NCBI RefSeq assembly: GCF_021869535.1 | Contig: NW_026262581.1 | Coordinates: 74,057,955-74,121,954, forward strand | Direction: 5' to 3' | DNA from: Mytilus californianus | Lineage: Eukaryota > Mollusca > Bivalvia > Mytilida > Mytilidae | DNA length: 64,000 nt | Shown here: piece after piece, positions 11,893-23,130 of the stretch | Layout of the letters: every line of letters begins with the position of its first letter | How positions within the stretch are numbered: position 1 is the stretch's first letter | Position numbers and translations under genes: made by a program | The notes under the pieces: model-generated | Seen by the model: only the letters and a program-made list of their open reading frames with translations | The model's database searches: none | What the model was told of the DNA's origin: nothing

Positions 11893-13320
11893 TAAGGTCT
11901 TTCCACTACTTGAGGAAAGACCTTGTTGTTTTTCTAATGTTTTAAGGACTTTCCACTACGTGAAAAAAAGACCTTATTGTTTTTCTTGAAAATAAATCTT
12001 TTTTTAAAGGTCTTTCCACTACATGAGGAAAAAAGCTAATTGTTTTTCTAATGTTTTAAGGCCTTTCCACTGTGTGAGGAAAGACCTAATTGTATTTCTA
12101 AAAAAAAAATATTTCTTTTTTACATCTTTCCACTACGTGACAATATTTTTTTTTTTTTTTTTCTTCCATTATTTTTTTGACATGGCCTCTCCCCGTTTCT
12201 ATTGAATTTATCATGACCAAATGTGGACCATCGATAGACCTCATCTTGAAGTATTACTAGATGACCCTGTGTAGGATTTCTTCTTCAACTTTATAAGTTT
12301 TCTCCCTTTTATTTTTTTTTTTTTCGACATGCCCCCTCCTTTTAAAGATATCATGACCTTATTTGAACAATAAGTAGATCTCATCATAAAGTATTACCAG
12401 ATGAGGCTGCGTAGGATTTCATCATCCCCTTTGAAAGTTATATCCCCTTCAAATAGTTTCTTTATATATGCATTTTTCTTCAAAATTATAACAGATAGAA
12501 TCGATTTGAAAATGGCAACATGTACAGGAAAAAATGCAATGTTTATAAACATAAACAAGTATTTTGTTTATAACCCTTATAAGAGTTTTTTCCCTTAAAA
12601 TCTTATAGTCGTGGAGATTTGGGATCTTCACAAATAATCTTTAGTTCATGTCATCTTTCATTTGCACCCAAGGTCAAAGGTCATAGAGTGCAAAAAGTTT
12701 TTACGTTCAAATGTTAAGCTTACATATTAAGAAAACGATAAGAAATTGCTGCATTCATACAGTATATAAAATGTTCTTCTCGAATAGCTCTATATTTTAT
12801 ACATAAGTATCAAAACTGTCCGACCATCCGTTCGAAAGTTATGACGAGATAATTTCTAAAAGTATAGTATTTTGTGTGTATATTTGAAAAGGTAACAGAT
12901 ATCAACCAACTATATATTGCAAAAATGATCAGTATTTCAAGACCTTCAATTTGAGGTCAATGTCAAGGTCATGATGAAATTTCAACTCGACATTCAAAGT
13001 GTTCTATGACCTTTACCTTGTGACAGTTGAAAGGTCAAGTGGTCCTGTGTTAAATGGTGGTTTTGTGACTTTGATGAACTTTGGAATTGTCCCATTTTTT
13101 GTGTTACAGTGTTGTACTTCAAATGCCGATCATTTTTCACAAAGCAGATTTGAGATATCTGTTGACCTTTTAGAGATAATGCAGTTTGAAATTTTGCTAG
13201 CGGGGGCATGTATTTCTGAAGCAACAACAGCTAGCCACCTGAAATGTTCAGAAATTGAAGAGTTTAACATGGTTAAATGTTTGACTAATTACAAAAAAAA
13301 CATTCAATGAAAAAAAAAAC
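11893..13320. mobile_element. 'AAGGTCTTTCC' hairpin-tipped repeat element
   Basis: From 11893 to 12155 the motif GGTCTTTCCACTACNTGAGG and its partner GGAAAGACC recur about every 50-60 bp. GGTCTTTCC...GGAAAGACC is self-complementary and makes short hairpins. Beyond it, two related blocks (12208-12300 and 12345-12440, each with TATCATGACC and AGTATTAC.AGATGA) form a direct repeat. The element runs on to a GCGGGGGCATGTATTTCTGA end near 13220. It resembles a bivalve non-autonomous element; limits are approximate. Open frames here are short and unsupported. Confidence 0.6.
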
Positions 13321-13384
13321 AAGAAAGCAATTTGAAATGTTCATGTTTTTAATATACAATTGGTATAGCATCATTTTTCGGACT

Positions 13385-13740
13385 TTGCCAAATGGGGTCA
13401 TTTGGTATATCAAATTGAACGTCTAAATGAGCTCAACGCAAAAATGAAATTTTGTACCCCCCATTTCATCCCAGTGAGAAGGGTGGGGTCATTAAGTACA
13501 ACAATCAAAATGTCTAAGATGGTTAGTTTGTCGCATATGAAATGAAAGGTCACATTGTGTACATTTCAAATGTCAGATACCTGTCCCCCAAAAATGAGTT
13601 GGATGGGGTTATTAAATGCAAAAATCTAACTTTCTAGAATAGTTTCGTCGCAAGTCTACTTTACAAATATCATACTTCTGATCTCGAAAATTTAGGTGGA
13701 TAGGGTCATTAAGTGCGAAAAATGAAAAGTTTAAGATGGT
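13385..13740. repeat. ~100-bp degenerate tandem repeat (3-4 copies)
   Basis: The motif ATGGGGTCATTAAGTGC followed by AATGTCTAAGATGG recurs near 13392, 13482, 13603 and 13698 with substitutions. Confidence 0.6.
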
Positions 13741-14880
13741 ATGATTTTCTGGTAATCTTATATTTATTGTCTTATGTTGTTTATCTTAATATTGACTTTT
13801 TGTCTAATGTGGTATAATTCGTGTGTGGTCATTTGTTTTTGTCGGATGTATCTTATACTAATTGTCTTGTATGGTTTGTCTTATATAACTTTTAGTTTTA
13901 TCTGGTAATCTTATATGTATTGTCTTATGTGGTTTTATATAAATAACACATAGCTGAGAGGGTGATAGAGCAGATTGTTACCCGAGAAAACATTGTCAAG
14001 TGAGGCGAAGCTAAGGTTTACAATGTCTTTTCGAGGGGTAACAATCTGCTCTATCACCCTTTCAGATATGTGTTATTTAATTTATTATACTGAATGTTCT
14101 GTTATTACTGTCGATTAAATTTCAAATTTAAAGTAATAAATATGACGTCTTGTACATAACAATCATCCGTATTTAATAAAGCGCACACTTTATCAAGCGT
14201 CTCCGTGAAGGGTAATAGAGTATTTACCATAGAATAGAGTAAATTAACACCCTCGTATAAGCCAATCAAAATCTTGCATTTTTACGTGAAGTATAATAAA
14301 TCTTAAAATTGACTGTTTGTCTGATGTGGTATTATTCGTGTGTGGTAATATTTATTTTTCTGGTATATCTTATATCTTATGTGGTTTATTTTATATTGAC
14401 TTTTGTCTTATGTGGTATTATTCGTATGTGGTCATTTGTTTTTGTGGTATATCTTATATTTTATGTGGTGACTTTTGTCTTATGTGGCATTATTCGTGTG
14501 TGGTAATCTGATTTTAAGTATATCTTATTTTAATGGTCTTATGTGGTTTATGTTATATTAATGTTCTTATGTGGTTTATCATATGTTGACTTTTGTCTTA
14601 TGCGGTATTATTGGTGTGTGGTCATTTGTTTTTCTGGTATATCTTAAATGTATTTTCTTATTTGGTTTATCTTGATATTTACTTTTTTATCTTCTGTGGT
14701 TTTACTCTTGTGTGGTCATTTGTTTAGTTATTTCAGGTATAAGATCTTATATTTATTGTCTGATATGGTTTATCTTATTATTGACATTTTTGGCTAGATT
14801 TTATTAATGTGGTATTGTGTGTGGTGTCCTGATTTTTCTGGTAAACACATATGCATTGTCTAATGTGTAATATCTTTTTC
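13740..14880. repeat. degenerate TATGTGGTTTATCTTATA minisatellite, split by an inserted hairpin element
   Basis: Phrases such as TTTGTCTTATGTGGTATTAT and TTTGTTTTTCTGGTATATC recur irregularly over 13740-13940 and 14300-14880. The two parts are separated by the hairpin element at about 13941-14295. The 64- and 65-codon open frames near 14310 are low-complexity by-products. Confidence 0.75.
13941..14078. repeat. long hairpin (about 58-bp arms)
   Basis: The left arm (13941-13998) and right arm (14018-14078) are inverted copies with few mismatches, both carrying GGGTGATAGAGCAGATTGTT or its complement. The loop reads TGAGGCGAAGCTAAGG. A TGACGTC lies at about 14142 and a CCAATCA at about 14262. 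Confidence 0.92.
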
Positions 14881-16540
14881 TCTTATGGTTGTGACCTTTA
14901 ATATATTTTCCGCATAAAGACATGTTTCTCCTATCACACAGAACAGTGTGATATGAATAAATTATTCGAAAAATGCGTTAAATTGAAAAGCCCTTCTGGC
15001 TATGTGTTACGAAATTTCAACATTTCCATTGGCTATTCGTCAGGTCAATGGTGACTATTAAATATCTCATTTTCCTCTCAGACACAGAGATTTATAATGA
15101 TAAATAAACCCATATATTTCAACTGAAAATACTCTTTTTGTGAAAACTAGTCCTTTTTTGAAGCGTACAAAAAGTCAGAAAGCGTATGGTGTTAACAGAT
15201 GTCTGTGTTCCTCATACAATATTTTCAATACCGTCAGTGCACTTTTATTTGAAGTGGAACTTGTGAAATCGAAAACAATTCATCATGACAAAGACAGGTT
15301 TTATCACAGAGAAAAAGGTTTAATAACTTGCAAGAATTGAATATCGCATGATACAAACTCTCGTTATTCAATTTCAATAATATTAATATTCTCGCCAAAT
15401 CTCGCTAATTATTTTATTGATATTAAATAACTCGAGTTGAAATCAAGCGATATGCAATTCTAGCTCGTGAAGAAAACTATAAATGTTGACTTTTTTGTCT
15501 TATTTGGTATCATTTGTGAATATTTAACGTTTTTGGTAAATTGATTCTTCTGCTGATATGTTTACTTTCGTATGTAGAATATTTGCCTATCCTTTAACTG
15601 TTTGACTCATATGCCCGTATGTTGCAAGGGAGAGAACAACCTATGTTGTATGTGAAATATCTTGACAGAGATTTTGTTTAAAGTAGCATATCTAGATATA
15701 ATGATGATGTTTGTCTTAAGTGGTATGTTTTTTTCTCATGTAGTATATCATAAATTTGCAAGATACGATAGTTATAGTATAATATATTTATCATTCTTAA
15801 CAATAAAATTTTTGGGAAAATACTTTCAGCTTTTTAGTTCTTTGTTTCTGTGAAGCGAACTTAATGGAATACTACTACTATGGATCTCTGTCCACATGCA
15901 CTAATATCAGTTAAAAATGTACCTATATATCTTTACTTTACACCTTACAATAACTTTCTAAAAAAATCCTTTGATATGATTAACAATTATCAAGAAACTA
16001 CGGTTTTAACTTCAAGGTGGCTTTACAGATGGATTTGGCTATTCTTTTTAGGTCCCATATGATCATATAGGAACTTAAACATCATTGGTTTTAACAATCT
16101 TGGTTTTGATTGTTCCTGTTGAATGTTAACCTAGAAAAGCCTCGTCGGACTCTACAAATTTTATAAAGTTTTATATTTCATTGTGTAATGTAAAGGTATA
16201 TAGGTTCTTTATCTTACAGCTACTAAAGTGTGCTTGTATCTCCATTGCAGAAATATACCTATTATATTGATTTAGTACAATAACAAAGCAAAATCCTGTT
16301 TGGCAGAACTTGTTCCTTTTAATAATGATCGAAAACGCCTTGGTGGTATCGAGCAAATCCTTCCCTCGATAGCTGATGGTGCACGTAATGGTCTCGAACA
16401 ATGATTATAAAACACACAGCATGAAATGACAAGAGTAAAGGAGTTGTCCTTGAGTCGAAATAATGTGTCTGATTAGATTTGTGTTGGTTTTTGGTAACTT
16501 TTTCACCTTCTGAGCTGTCAATTTAAAATTCCGACTTATA
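14880..16540. other. AT-rich sequence around the 15.3 kb hairpin
   Basis: Apart from the hairpin I see no gene. Open frames at 15140, 15662 and 15880 are short, AT-driven, and lack a recognisable domain or clear splice context. Confidence 0.5.
15331..15467. repeat. long hairpin (about 62-bp arms, imperfect)
   Basis: The left arm from GAATTGAATATCGCATGAT to TAATATTCTCG pairs with the right arm ending CAAGCGATATGCAATTC. The loop contains two CTCGC motifs. To the left at 15025-15045 are ATTGG and CGTCA, the complements of CCAAT and TGACG. This is the layout of the other hairpins in reverse orientation, at a longer distance. Confidence 0.8.
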
Positions 16541-16542
16541 TA

Positions 16543-16885
16543 AAAAAATAAACAGATGTGGTATGATTGCCAATGAGACAACTCTCCGCCAAAGACCAAA
16601 TGACATTATAGAAGTTAACAACTATAATTCACCGTACGGCCTTCAACAATGAGAAAAACCCATACCGCATAGTCAGCTATAAAAGGCGCCGAAATTACAA
16701 ATGTTAAACAATTCAAATAAACTCATCATAGATACCAAGATCAAACGAGAAAACTAACGGTCTGATTTATGTACAAAACAATGAACGAAAAACAAATGAT
16801 ATACAGCAACAAAGGACAACCACTGAATTACAGGCTCCTGACTTGGGACAGGCACATACAGAATATGTGCAAAATCAAAAGTCAA
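16543..16885 (+). repeat. dispersed mussel-type repeat ('GATGTGGTATGATTGCC' family)
   Basis: This is the fullest copy of a family with ACAGATGTGGTATGATTGCC, GAGACAACTCTCC, CAACAATGAG and GGCTCCTGACTTGGGACAGG. Other pieces occur at 17735-17895, 47464-47665 and 59371-59510 (+), and at 28800-28860, 31503-31560 and 50837-50872 (-). I recall this as abundant in Mytilus DNA and transcripts. Confidence 0.75.
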
Positions 16886-16919
16886 AAGTGCATCAACACA
16901 TGTCAGTTAACATGTATAT

Positions 16920-17480
16920 TAAGTTTCATTAAGTTTGGACCATTTTGAAAACGTTTTACATTTTTTGCTGTTTCCATGGTTACGGTGACCATTTCCAAAA
17001 TCTCAAAGACAGATATAACATTGACACTTCAGATGTAACATTTCAATAAAGTTTTACTGGGTTTGCTGTACCATATTCTGAAAGAAAAAGCTATTTTCAT
17101 GATTTTTTCCATAGGGTTCAATGTGATACTATTCCCCAGTTTCCATGGCAATGGCAGCCATTTTGGAAGTTTTTAATACTGTTTTCCATTTTGGCATAAC
17201 AGGCAATATTTCTATAAAGTTTCATTAGTTGGATCTAAAAATAAAAGATTTAGAATTTTCAAAACAAAAATCATATTTTTGCTGTTTCCATGAAACGGTT
17301 GCCATCTTGCACAATCCAAAGTCAGGTGCACAACTTCACTTGGTGGTTCACATTATGTTATACTTCCATCAACATTGTTCCATTCATATCAGAGAACTAC
17401 CCCGCACAAAAAGTGTGGAAGAAAAGAAAAAAACGAACAATAACAAGATGTAACCCGAACCCCGTTCAGGGTGCCATAAA
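16920..17480. mobile_element. pearl-like element with about three degenerate core repeats
   Basis: GCTGTTTCCATGG-type cores followed by GCAATGGCAGCCATTTTGG-like sequence recur near 16970, 17145 and 17283, with AAGTTTCATTAGTTGG-like joints. The spacing fits the ~150-180 bp core of bivalve pearl-type elements. Ends not defined. Confidence 0.5.
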
Positions 17481-17734
17481 AATCAGGTGAAAAGGCCTTA
17501 AATCATCACTTTCAGATCGATACAAAGCAGAAAAACATCTCACAAAAACACAGACACTGGCAGGGTATATATACATCCCCATAAAAAAAACCTAGGTACA
17601 GATCTGAGAGTACTCGCAGTTTCTGACAACCATTTCAAAGCCTATAACAACCAATAAAAAAATCATAAAATCTAACACTAAAAAAAATAATGGTGTATTT
17701 CATCTGACTTACCATATTATCTTTCTGGGTATAA

Positions 17735-17895
17735 AAAACCAGATGTGGTATGATTGCCAATTATACAACTATCAACCGGTACGGCTTCCAGCAAAGAGCA
17801 ATGAGTAAGCTTAAAAAGCTTCAAGATGACAAAATGTAAAACAATTCAAACAAGAAAGCCAACGACCCGATTAATGTAAAGACAATACACGAATC
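17735..17895 (+). repeat. fragment of the 'GATGTGGTATGATTGCC' repeat
   Basis: It matches the copy at 16543 over CAGATGTGGTATGATTGCCA and AAAACAATTCAAAC, with internal changes. It lies just left of the degenerate end of the retroelement. Confidence 0.7.
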
Positions 17896-18415
17896 AAAGA
17901 GATTGATAGCTCTGAGGGAAAAGATAGCCTTTATTTCCATTTAAATTAGTATTCTTTCCCACAAAAATAAGCGGCACATGTATTTACTATTTGATTCAAT
18001 GTAAATACACTTTTTCAACTATGAAATTATAAAAACAGTCAACTTGGTTGGTACAGTATATATATATATATACAGATTGTTATGATATTTTTCTCTGCGA
18101 TCAAAAGTCAGATGTGCAAGTTTTGAGTAAATTTGACAAAATTTCTGAAATTTTTCAATCTAACTGATCGTTCAATAGTCTTAGAATCAAAAGATGGTTC
18201 AATTATATCTGGTTTGTCATGATTTGCTCTCACCTTCATTAGTACGCTCAAAGTATGGTTTTAACATATTGTAACGAAAACCGAGCGGTCGGGCCTTAGT
18301 GTAAACTATAAATATTTATCCCTTAGTGCGTTGCTATAAGAATGTGTTATGTTAGAATGAACGAGTATATAATAAATAAAAGTTATATCTGGTGACTCTT
18401 ATTGGGTAGCGTGGA

Positions 18416-18503
18416 CTCTGGTATCGTGGTACTATGTGGTACTCTGGTATCGTGGTACTATGTGGTACTCTGGTATCGTGGTACTATGTGGTACTCTGGT
18501 ATT
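18416..18503. repeat. 26-bp tandem repeat in the solo LTR
   Basis: CTCTGGTATCGTGGTACTAT plus GTGGTA starts at 18416, 18442, 18468 and 18494, about 3.4 perfect copies. Such arrays are common in the regulatory part of LTRs. Confidence 0.95.
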
Positions 18504-19195
18504 CTGAATACACACTGGTAAGGTTTGGTTCCTCTGGTAAGGTAATGACTCTGATATAAAAGGGTAGATTGGAGTATAGGTTTTTGTATGGTAACTCTCG
18601 ATGTTTGTAAGAATAACAGACTCGTTAAATAAAAATCAACTTGTATTAACTTTAAGATGTATTAAATATCAACAATACATATAAATATTAAATAACTTAA
18701 CAGTATTTTAGACTTACAGATAAATACTTTATTAACCTTGTATCGTGAATTAAAGAAAATGGATAGCGGAAAAATATACCCTGAAAGTTTACTAATTGTT
18801 GTTTGGTAATCGGCAAATGGTAAATCAAATTCAATGCCAAAAGATAAAGTTTCTCTCGAGAAGTTAGTCTCTAAATGTAACTTGTAAAGGAATTAACAAA
18901 CCCACATTATACGGACGTCGTCTCCTCGGACATTGTAATAGTGTTGGCTGTCTGGTTAACTACTTGGTCTGGTACATGGTATCTGTACGTATATCAAAAT
19001 AGCATGGAATTAACGTGTGTTACTTGCCCAGGGTAAAGTCGTGCTGAAGACTTATCTGTATTCTCCGCCGTATTTATACTTAGGTAAACCAATTTACCGA
19101 TTTGGTTTACCGTTTACCATTTTAATTTACCATTTACCATTTCGGAAAATACCTAAATTACAAAAACCGGAACTGGTGATTACCAAAATAGGTAA

Positions 19196-19203
19196 TGACG
19201 TCA
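19196..19203. promoter_or_regulatory. consensus CRE (TGACGTCA) in the solo LTR
   Basis: A perfect palindromic CREB/ATF site, followed 6 bp later by ACGTCA. It is plausible as an LTR promoter element; chance occurrence cannot be excluded. Confidence 0.35.
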
Positions 19204-19417
19204 TTGTACGTCATTTTAAGTACACAATGCACAGGTGTTCCTATGTAAAAACATAGGCAAGAATAATACAAAGTTTTAGAGTTATCAATGTTTAAACATA
19301 GTTACACAAGAAATATATAATAAGAAAAGTCAATTATCGGTAAGATTTAAACAACGTCATCACACAATTTTAGGGGAAACAAGTTCCATTTCAGGGGACC
19401 CACATTTCGTTACAATA

Positions 19418-20804
19418 TTAATATGACACACTCTATTTTGTTTTTGCCGACCTTGAGTTTTTACAATATAATTCAAATCATTGATTTTACTCTCTATTGT
19501 ACAAGGATAACAGTAATTAGCCTGTTAAGGATGTCCAGGGACTGGCAAATATACAAGAACCTGATCACCAGGCTCAAAAATTCTGTCCCTGGCATCTTTA
19601 TCATACCATATTTTCGTCTTATTCTGAAGTTTTTCTGAGCAATTTGACAAGCAGTATACACTTTTTCTTTAAATCTATATACATAGTCTAGAAGATTCAA
19701 GTCAGTGTGTTCTGTAAGCCATTTTTCCTTAACCAATTTCAAAGGTCCCCTTACAGTATGACCAAATACAAATTTAAAGGAACTAAAACCAAGGGATTCT
19801 TAAACAGCCTCTCGGACCGCAAAAAGTAGAAAGTGAACACCATCATTCCAATCCCTGTCAAATTGAAGACAAAAATTTCTAATCATGTTCTTCAATGTTT
19901 GATGAAAACGCTCTAAGGCACCTTGCAATTCTGGATCGTATGCACATATACTGAGCAATCCCTAACTGGTAAACGACCTGCTGAAATAAACCTGACATGA
20001 AATGTGAACCCTGGTCGGACTGTATAGACTTAGGAAGTCCTATTAACATGAAAATAGTTGGTGTCTTGATATTCCTTAACGGAATAGCCTCAGGAAAGCG
20101 AGTGTATGTACACATGATCGTCAATAAATACGCATTTCCAGTCTTAGTCTTTGGTAAAGGTCCAACGCAATCAATTAGTACTCGGCTGAAAGGTTTTTCA
20201 AAGGCTGGAATTGGCAGAAGTGGTGCTGGTGGTATTTTCTGGTTAGGCTTGCAAACAACCTGGCATATATGGCACGATTTGCAGTATTCTGTGACATCAT
20301 TTCTACTAAGTCTGGGCCAGTAGAAATGCTGCAAGATCTTAAGGCAAGTCTTCCTTATACCTAAGTGTCCAGCAAAGGGGTGTCATGGGCAAGACCAATA
20401 ATATCTTGCCTATAGACTTTATTATAAATTTCATTAAAATGCCGTATTGATGAATAACATTCGACCATTTTGTCTGCTTCCTCCTGTGGTTGGGCCCTCT
20501 TGCGGAGCTGAAGAACCTCAGGGTCTTTATTTTGCTCTTCCACAAACTTTCTTTTGTCTAATGAATGGCTGTTCACGTCTGGCCATGGCATAATTACATT
20601 CTTATTGGTACTAGGTGGTCTTACTATAGCCTTTTCTGAGCTACGGAGACCTTCAATATCGGCAAGGAAAGTGTCAGAAAGGTCCACATAATCAAACTGG
20701 TCTTCTTGTAAATCCTCATTTTGTTGTTTTCTTGCCAACGCCCTAGTAACAACACAAGCTAGATACAGTTCAGCATCATCCTCAGGTGATTTAACATCCA
20801 CCAC
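19418..20804 (-). pseudogene. retroelement linker and integrase, frameshifted
   Basis: The - strand first gives a linker (20804 to 20361) with a VTRA motif soon after its start. The integrase follows. The zinc-binding part reads YWPRL...YCKSCHICQ near 20325-20260. The core has VLIDCVGPLP (first catalytic Asp) and QSDQGSHF (second Asp). The segment with the catalytic Glu (GALERFHQT) lies in another frame near 19920, so a frameshift separates it from the first two residues. The C-terminal part (FGHTVRGPLK near 19765, then FEPGDQVLVYLP near 19565) contains a stop. It ends where the solo LTR is inserted. It is a dead copy. Confidence 0.85.
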
Positions 20805-20930
20805 CGGTTAAATGGTAACAATTGGTTCAGCAACCACTTTGTTCCTAGCTAGATCATTTTCTAGCAATAATGAAACACCCTCAACAGGGAGATTAGGACG
20901 AACACCAACAACTGGTACAGTAATCAAATC

Positions 20931-21143
20931 TTACTTCAGATAAATACGATGAAGGGGAACATCTAAACCACCTTGTAACAAAACGAAGGCACCAACAGAA
21001 GTCTCCTCGGACAAAGGCAACACACCTTCTAACAATAACGTCTGAGAAGCTCCAGTATCTCGTAAAATCTTAATAGGCTGAGGAGTAGTATTATCAATAA
21101 TAGAAACAAACCCATCAGACATAAAGGGTTTATAATCCTCCAT
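20931..21143 (-). pseudogene. retroelement aspartic protease (retropepsin) remnant
   Basis: The frame carries ILRDTGASQTLL, the D-T-G-A active-site motif of retropepsins, followed by a hydrophobic stretch. It lies directly after the gag zinc knuckle and before the linker with VTRA, and has an in-frame stop beyond position 20931. The domain is about 70 codons in its open part, near the length of half a dimeric retropepsin. It acts in cleaving the polyprotein in living relatives. Confidence 0.85.
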
Positions 21144-21412
21144 TTAATCACAAAAACTGGACTTTCCAACTTATTGGTATCAAGGGGTGTCGTACAAGCA
21201 CTGGACTTGGGTTTATTATCTCTTTCATTCTTCTTCTGGAGTCTAGAACAGCCATCACGTGACCTTTTTTCTTACAATAAGCACAGGTCAGTGACTTCTT
21301 TTCAAAAGGATCAAATTTTGGACTAGACATATTATAACTAGACTGATTCTTATTCTGTGCAACAGGCTTACAGTACGCTCAGTACTTTGATTTTTAAAAT
21401 TTCCGCTCGAAG

Positions 21413-21513
21413 CATTAAAATTTTGACCTTTGAAACTTCTTTTATGTGAAAGGGTATAATTATCATTAAAATTTTGACCTTTGAAACTTCTTTTATGTGA
21501 AAGGGAAATAACA
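21413..21513 (-). repeat. 51-bp in-frame duplication in gag
   Basis: CATTAAAATTTTGACCTTTG begins at 21413 and again at 21464, and the copies are identical over about 45 bp. The 17-codon length keeps the frame, so it may have arisen while gag was still active. Confidence 0.93.
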
Positions 21514-22202
21514 GCTGCAGCTTGCAATGTCTCAACAGTTTTGTCATCTAAATGTGTTTTAAAGTCTAAATGAACACATTGCTTGAACTCTTTTAAAAAA
21601 TTGTTATCTAATTTCTTTGACGTAAGCCATTTATCGAAAAAATCTTTTCCTGAATCAAACTTTTTATAAGACCTAAATTTCTGTCTATACGCTTCTGGCA
21701 CTAGCTCATAAGCTTTCAAAACTTCCTGTTTTACAGTGTCATAATCAGAACTTTTTTTCTGATGAAAGTGCTGAGTAAATTTCAGCGGCCTTGCCCTCAA
21801 AAACACTTTGCAGCATCGTAGTCCAATAAGGCTTTGGCCATTTCAAATTATGATCAGTTTTCTCAAACTGTGGAAAATATTTTTCGACTGTTTTTTCACA
21901 AAATCTAGGAATCAAACGCATATTTTTTGCTGCATCAAAATGTTCTGATTTCGACTGGACTTTAGTGTTACTATCTTCTTTGACCATTTCAATTTTCATT
22001 TTTTCCATTTCTAACCTCTCCCTCATTTTAAGTTCTGCCTGTTTTAATTTAAATTTACCTTCTTTTTTTTCTCCATCTCTAACCTTTCTTCTTTTTCCAA
22101 TTGTTTTAATTCAACTTCTTTTTCAAATTGTTTTAATTCAAATTCATGTTCTAATTCAAGCTGTTTTTTAATTTGATAGCATCAACACTTTCGATGTTAA
22201 GG

Positions 22203-22830
22203 TTTGCCTGTATTTTTCAACCTATAATGAGTAAAGTCCTAAACTATGAGAACATATGTTCATTTAAACATACTTAACATATACACACTGTGTAAATTGT
22301 AAATAAACTTGAAATTGTTATGCTGTGGCCAAACCGGTTCTTGGGATGAACACTAAATTTTCAAAAAAATCTGAAGGCCTGCGAGACGACTTAATTTGCT
22401 TGAAATTGGTATGGACGAATACTGTTACATGTAATGCAGGGCAAGCTCATGTTGATTTGTCACATACATATGTTTTAATGGCATATTTGTCCAATTACTG
22501 TATTGTACCTTCGATATTTGTTCACCTAGATACATGAAATTAACTGAAACTCGAAAATCAATACATTTTCTGAAAAATCAACATGAGCTTGCCCTGCATT
22601 AGATATAACAGTATTCGTCCATACCAATTTTAAACAAATTAAGTCGTCTCGCAGGTCTCCAGATTTTTTTGAAAATTTAGTATTCACCCCAAGAACCGGT
22701 TTGGCCACAACATAACAATTTCAAGTTTATTTACAATTTACACAGTGTGTATATGTTAAGTATGTTTAAATGAACATATGTTCTCATAGTTTAGGACTTT
22801 ACTCATTATAGGTTGAAAAATACAGGCAAA
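22203..22830. mobile_element. foldback element inserted in gag
   Basis: The left arm (22203-22459) and right arm (22575-22830) are inverted copies of about 256 bp with few differences, separated by about 115 bp. The ends read TTTGCCTGTATTTTTCAACC and its complement. The arms carry the same short open frame in opposite directions (MAKPVLG...), which is why two mirror-image frames appear; neither is a credible gene. A clear target duplication was not found. Confidence 0.9.
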
Positions 22831-23130
22831 GTTTAGATGTTTATGAAGTGTCCTATATTTTGACTTTAGTGGAACCTTAAGTCTCTTCACCTAAACATTA
22901 TAAGTCAACTAAATTGTCTATTACCAATTTTTTTATAATTTGTTTTCTCATAGATACTCTAACATCTATTTTCAGATGTTTAGCAAGCAATTCCTCTTTC
23001 TTTAATATATCCAACCCCTCCAGGTCTGGCGTTTTCAAAAACTTCATCAAATGCCATTTTGTTAGAATTTTGTTGGCTAATTCTAATACAATAAAATACT
23101 GAAAAAAAAATAATCTTATATTAACGTTCT

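Larger units (their letters stand above)
18270..19414. mobile_element. solo LTR inserted in the integrase gene
   Basis: The 1145-bp segment begins TGTAACGAAA and ends TTTCGTTACA, a perfect 10-bp terminal inverted repeat of the TG...CA type. It is flanked by ATAT at 18266-18269 and 19415-19418, a 4-bp target duplication. On the - strand the integrase frame stops at ...CHIN on one side and resumes MLKPYF on the other, so the segment interrupts an older reading frame exactly. No internal retroelement genes are present, so this is a recombined solo LTR of another gypsy-class family. Confidence 0.88.
21148..23057 (-). pseudogene. retroelement gag, interrupted by a foldback element
   Basis: A start at 23057 (MAFDEVFEN) lies about 75 bp downstream of the primer binding site and shifts frame after about ten codons. 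The frame then continues to about 22900. It resumes left of the foldback element as a charged, Lys/Glu-rich coiled-coil-like stretch (22195 to 22000) and the conserved region with RFCEKTVEKYFPQFEK (near 21900). A zinc knuckle follows, CAYCKKKGH, whose last cysteine lies in a shifted frame. A 51-bp in-frame tandem duplication at 21413-21513 repeats SHKRSFKGQNFN. Gag binds and packages the element RNA in living relatives. Confidence 0.82.

Noticed and set aside
12999-13310. 103-codon frame as a gene
   Set aside because: It lies inside the AAGGTCTTTCC repeat element, overlaps an equally open frame on the other strand, and shows no domain.
22325-22708. Two mirror-image MAKPVLG... frames as paired genes
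   Set aside because: They are the same sequence in the two arms of a foldback element and lack any recognised domain.
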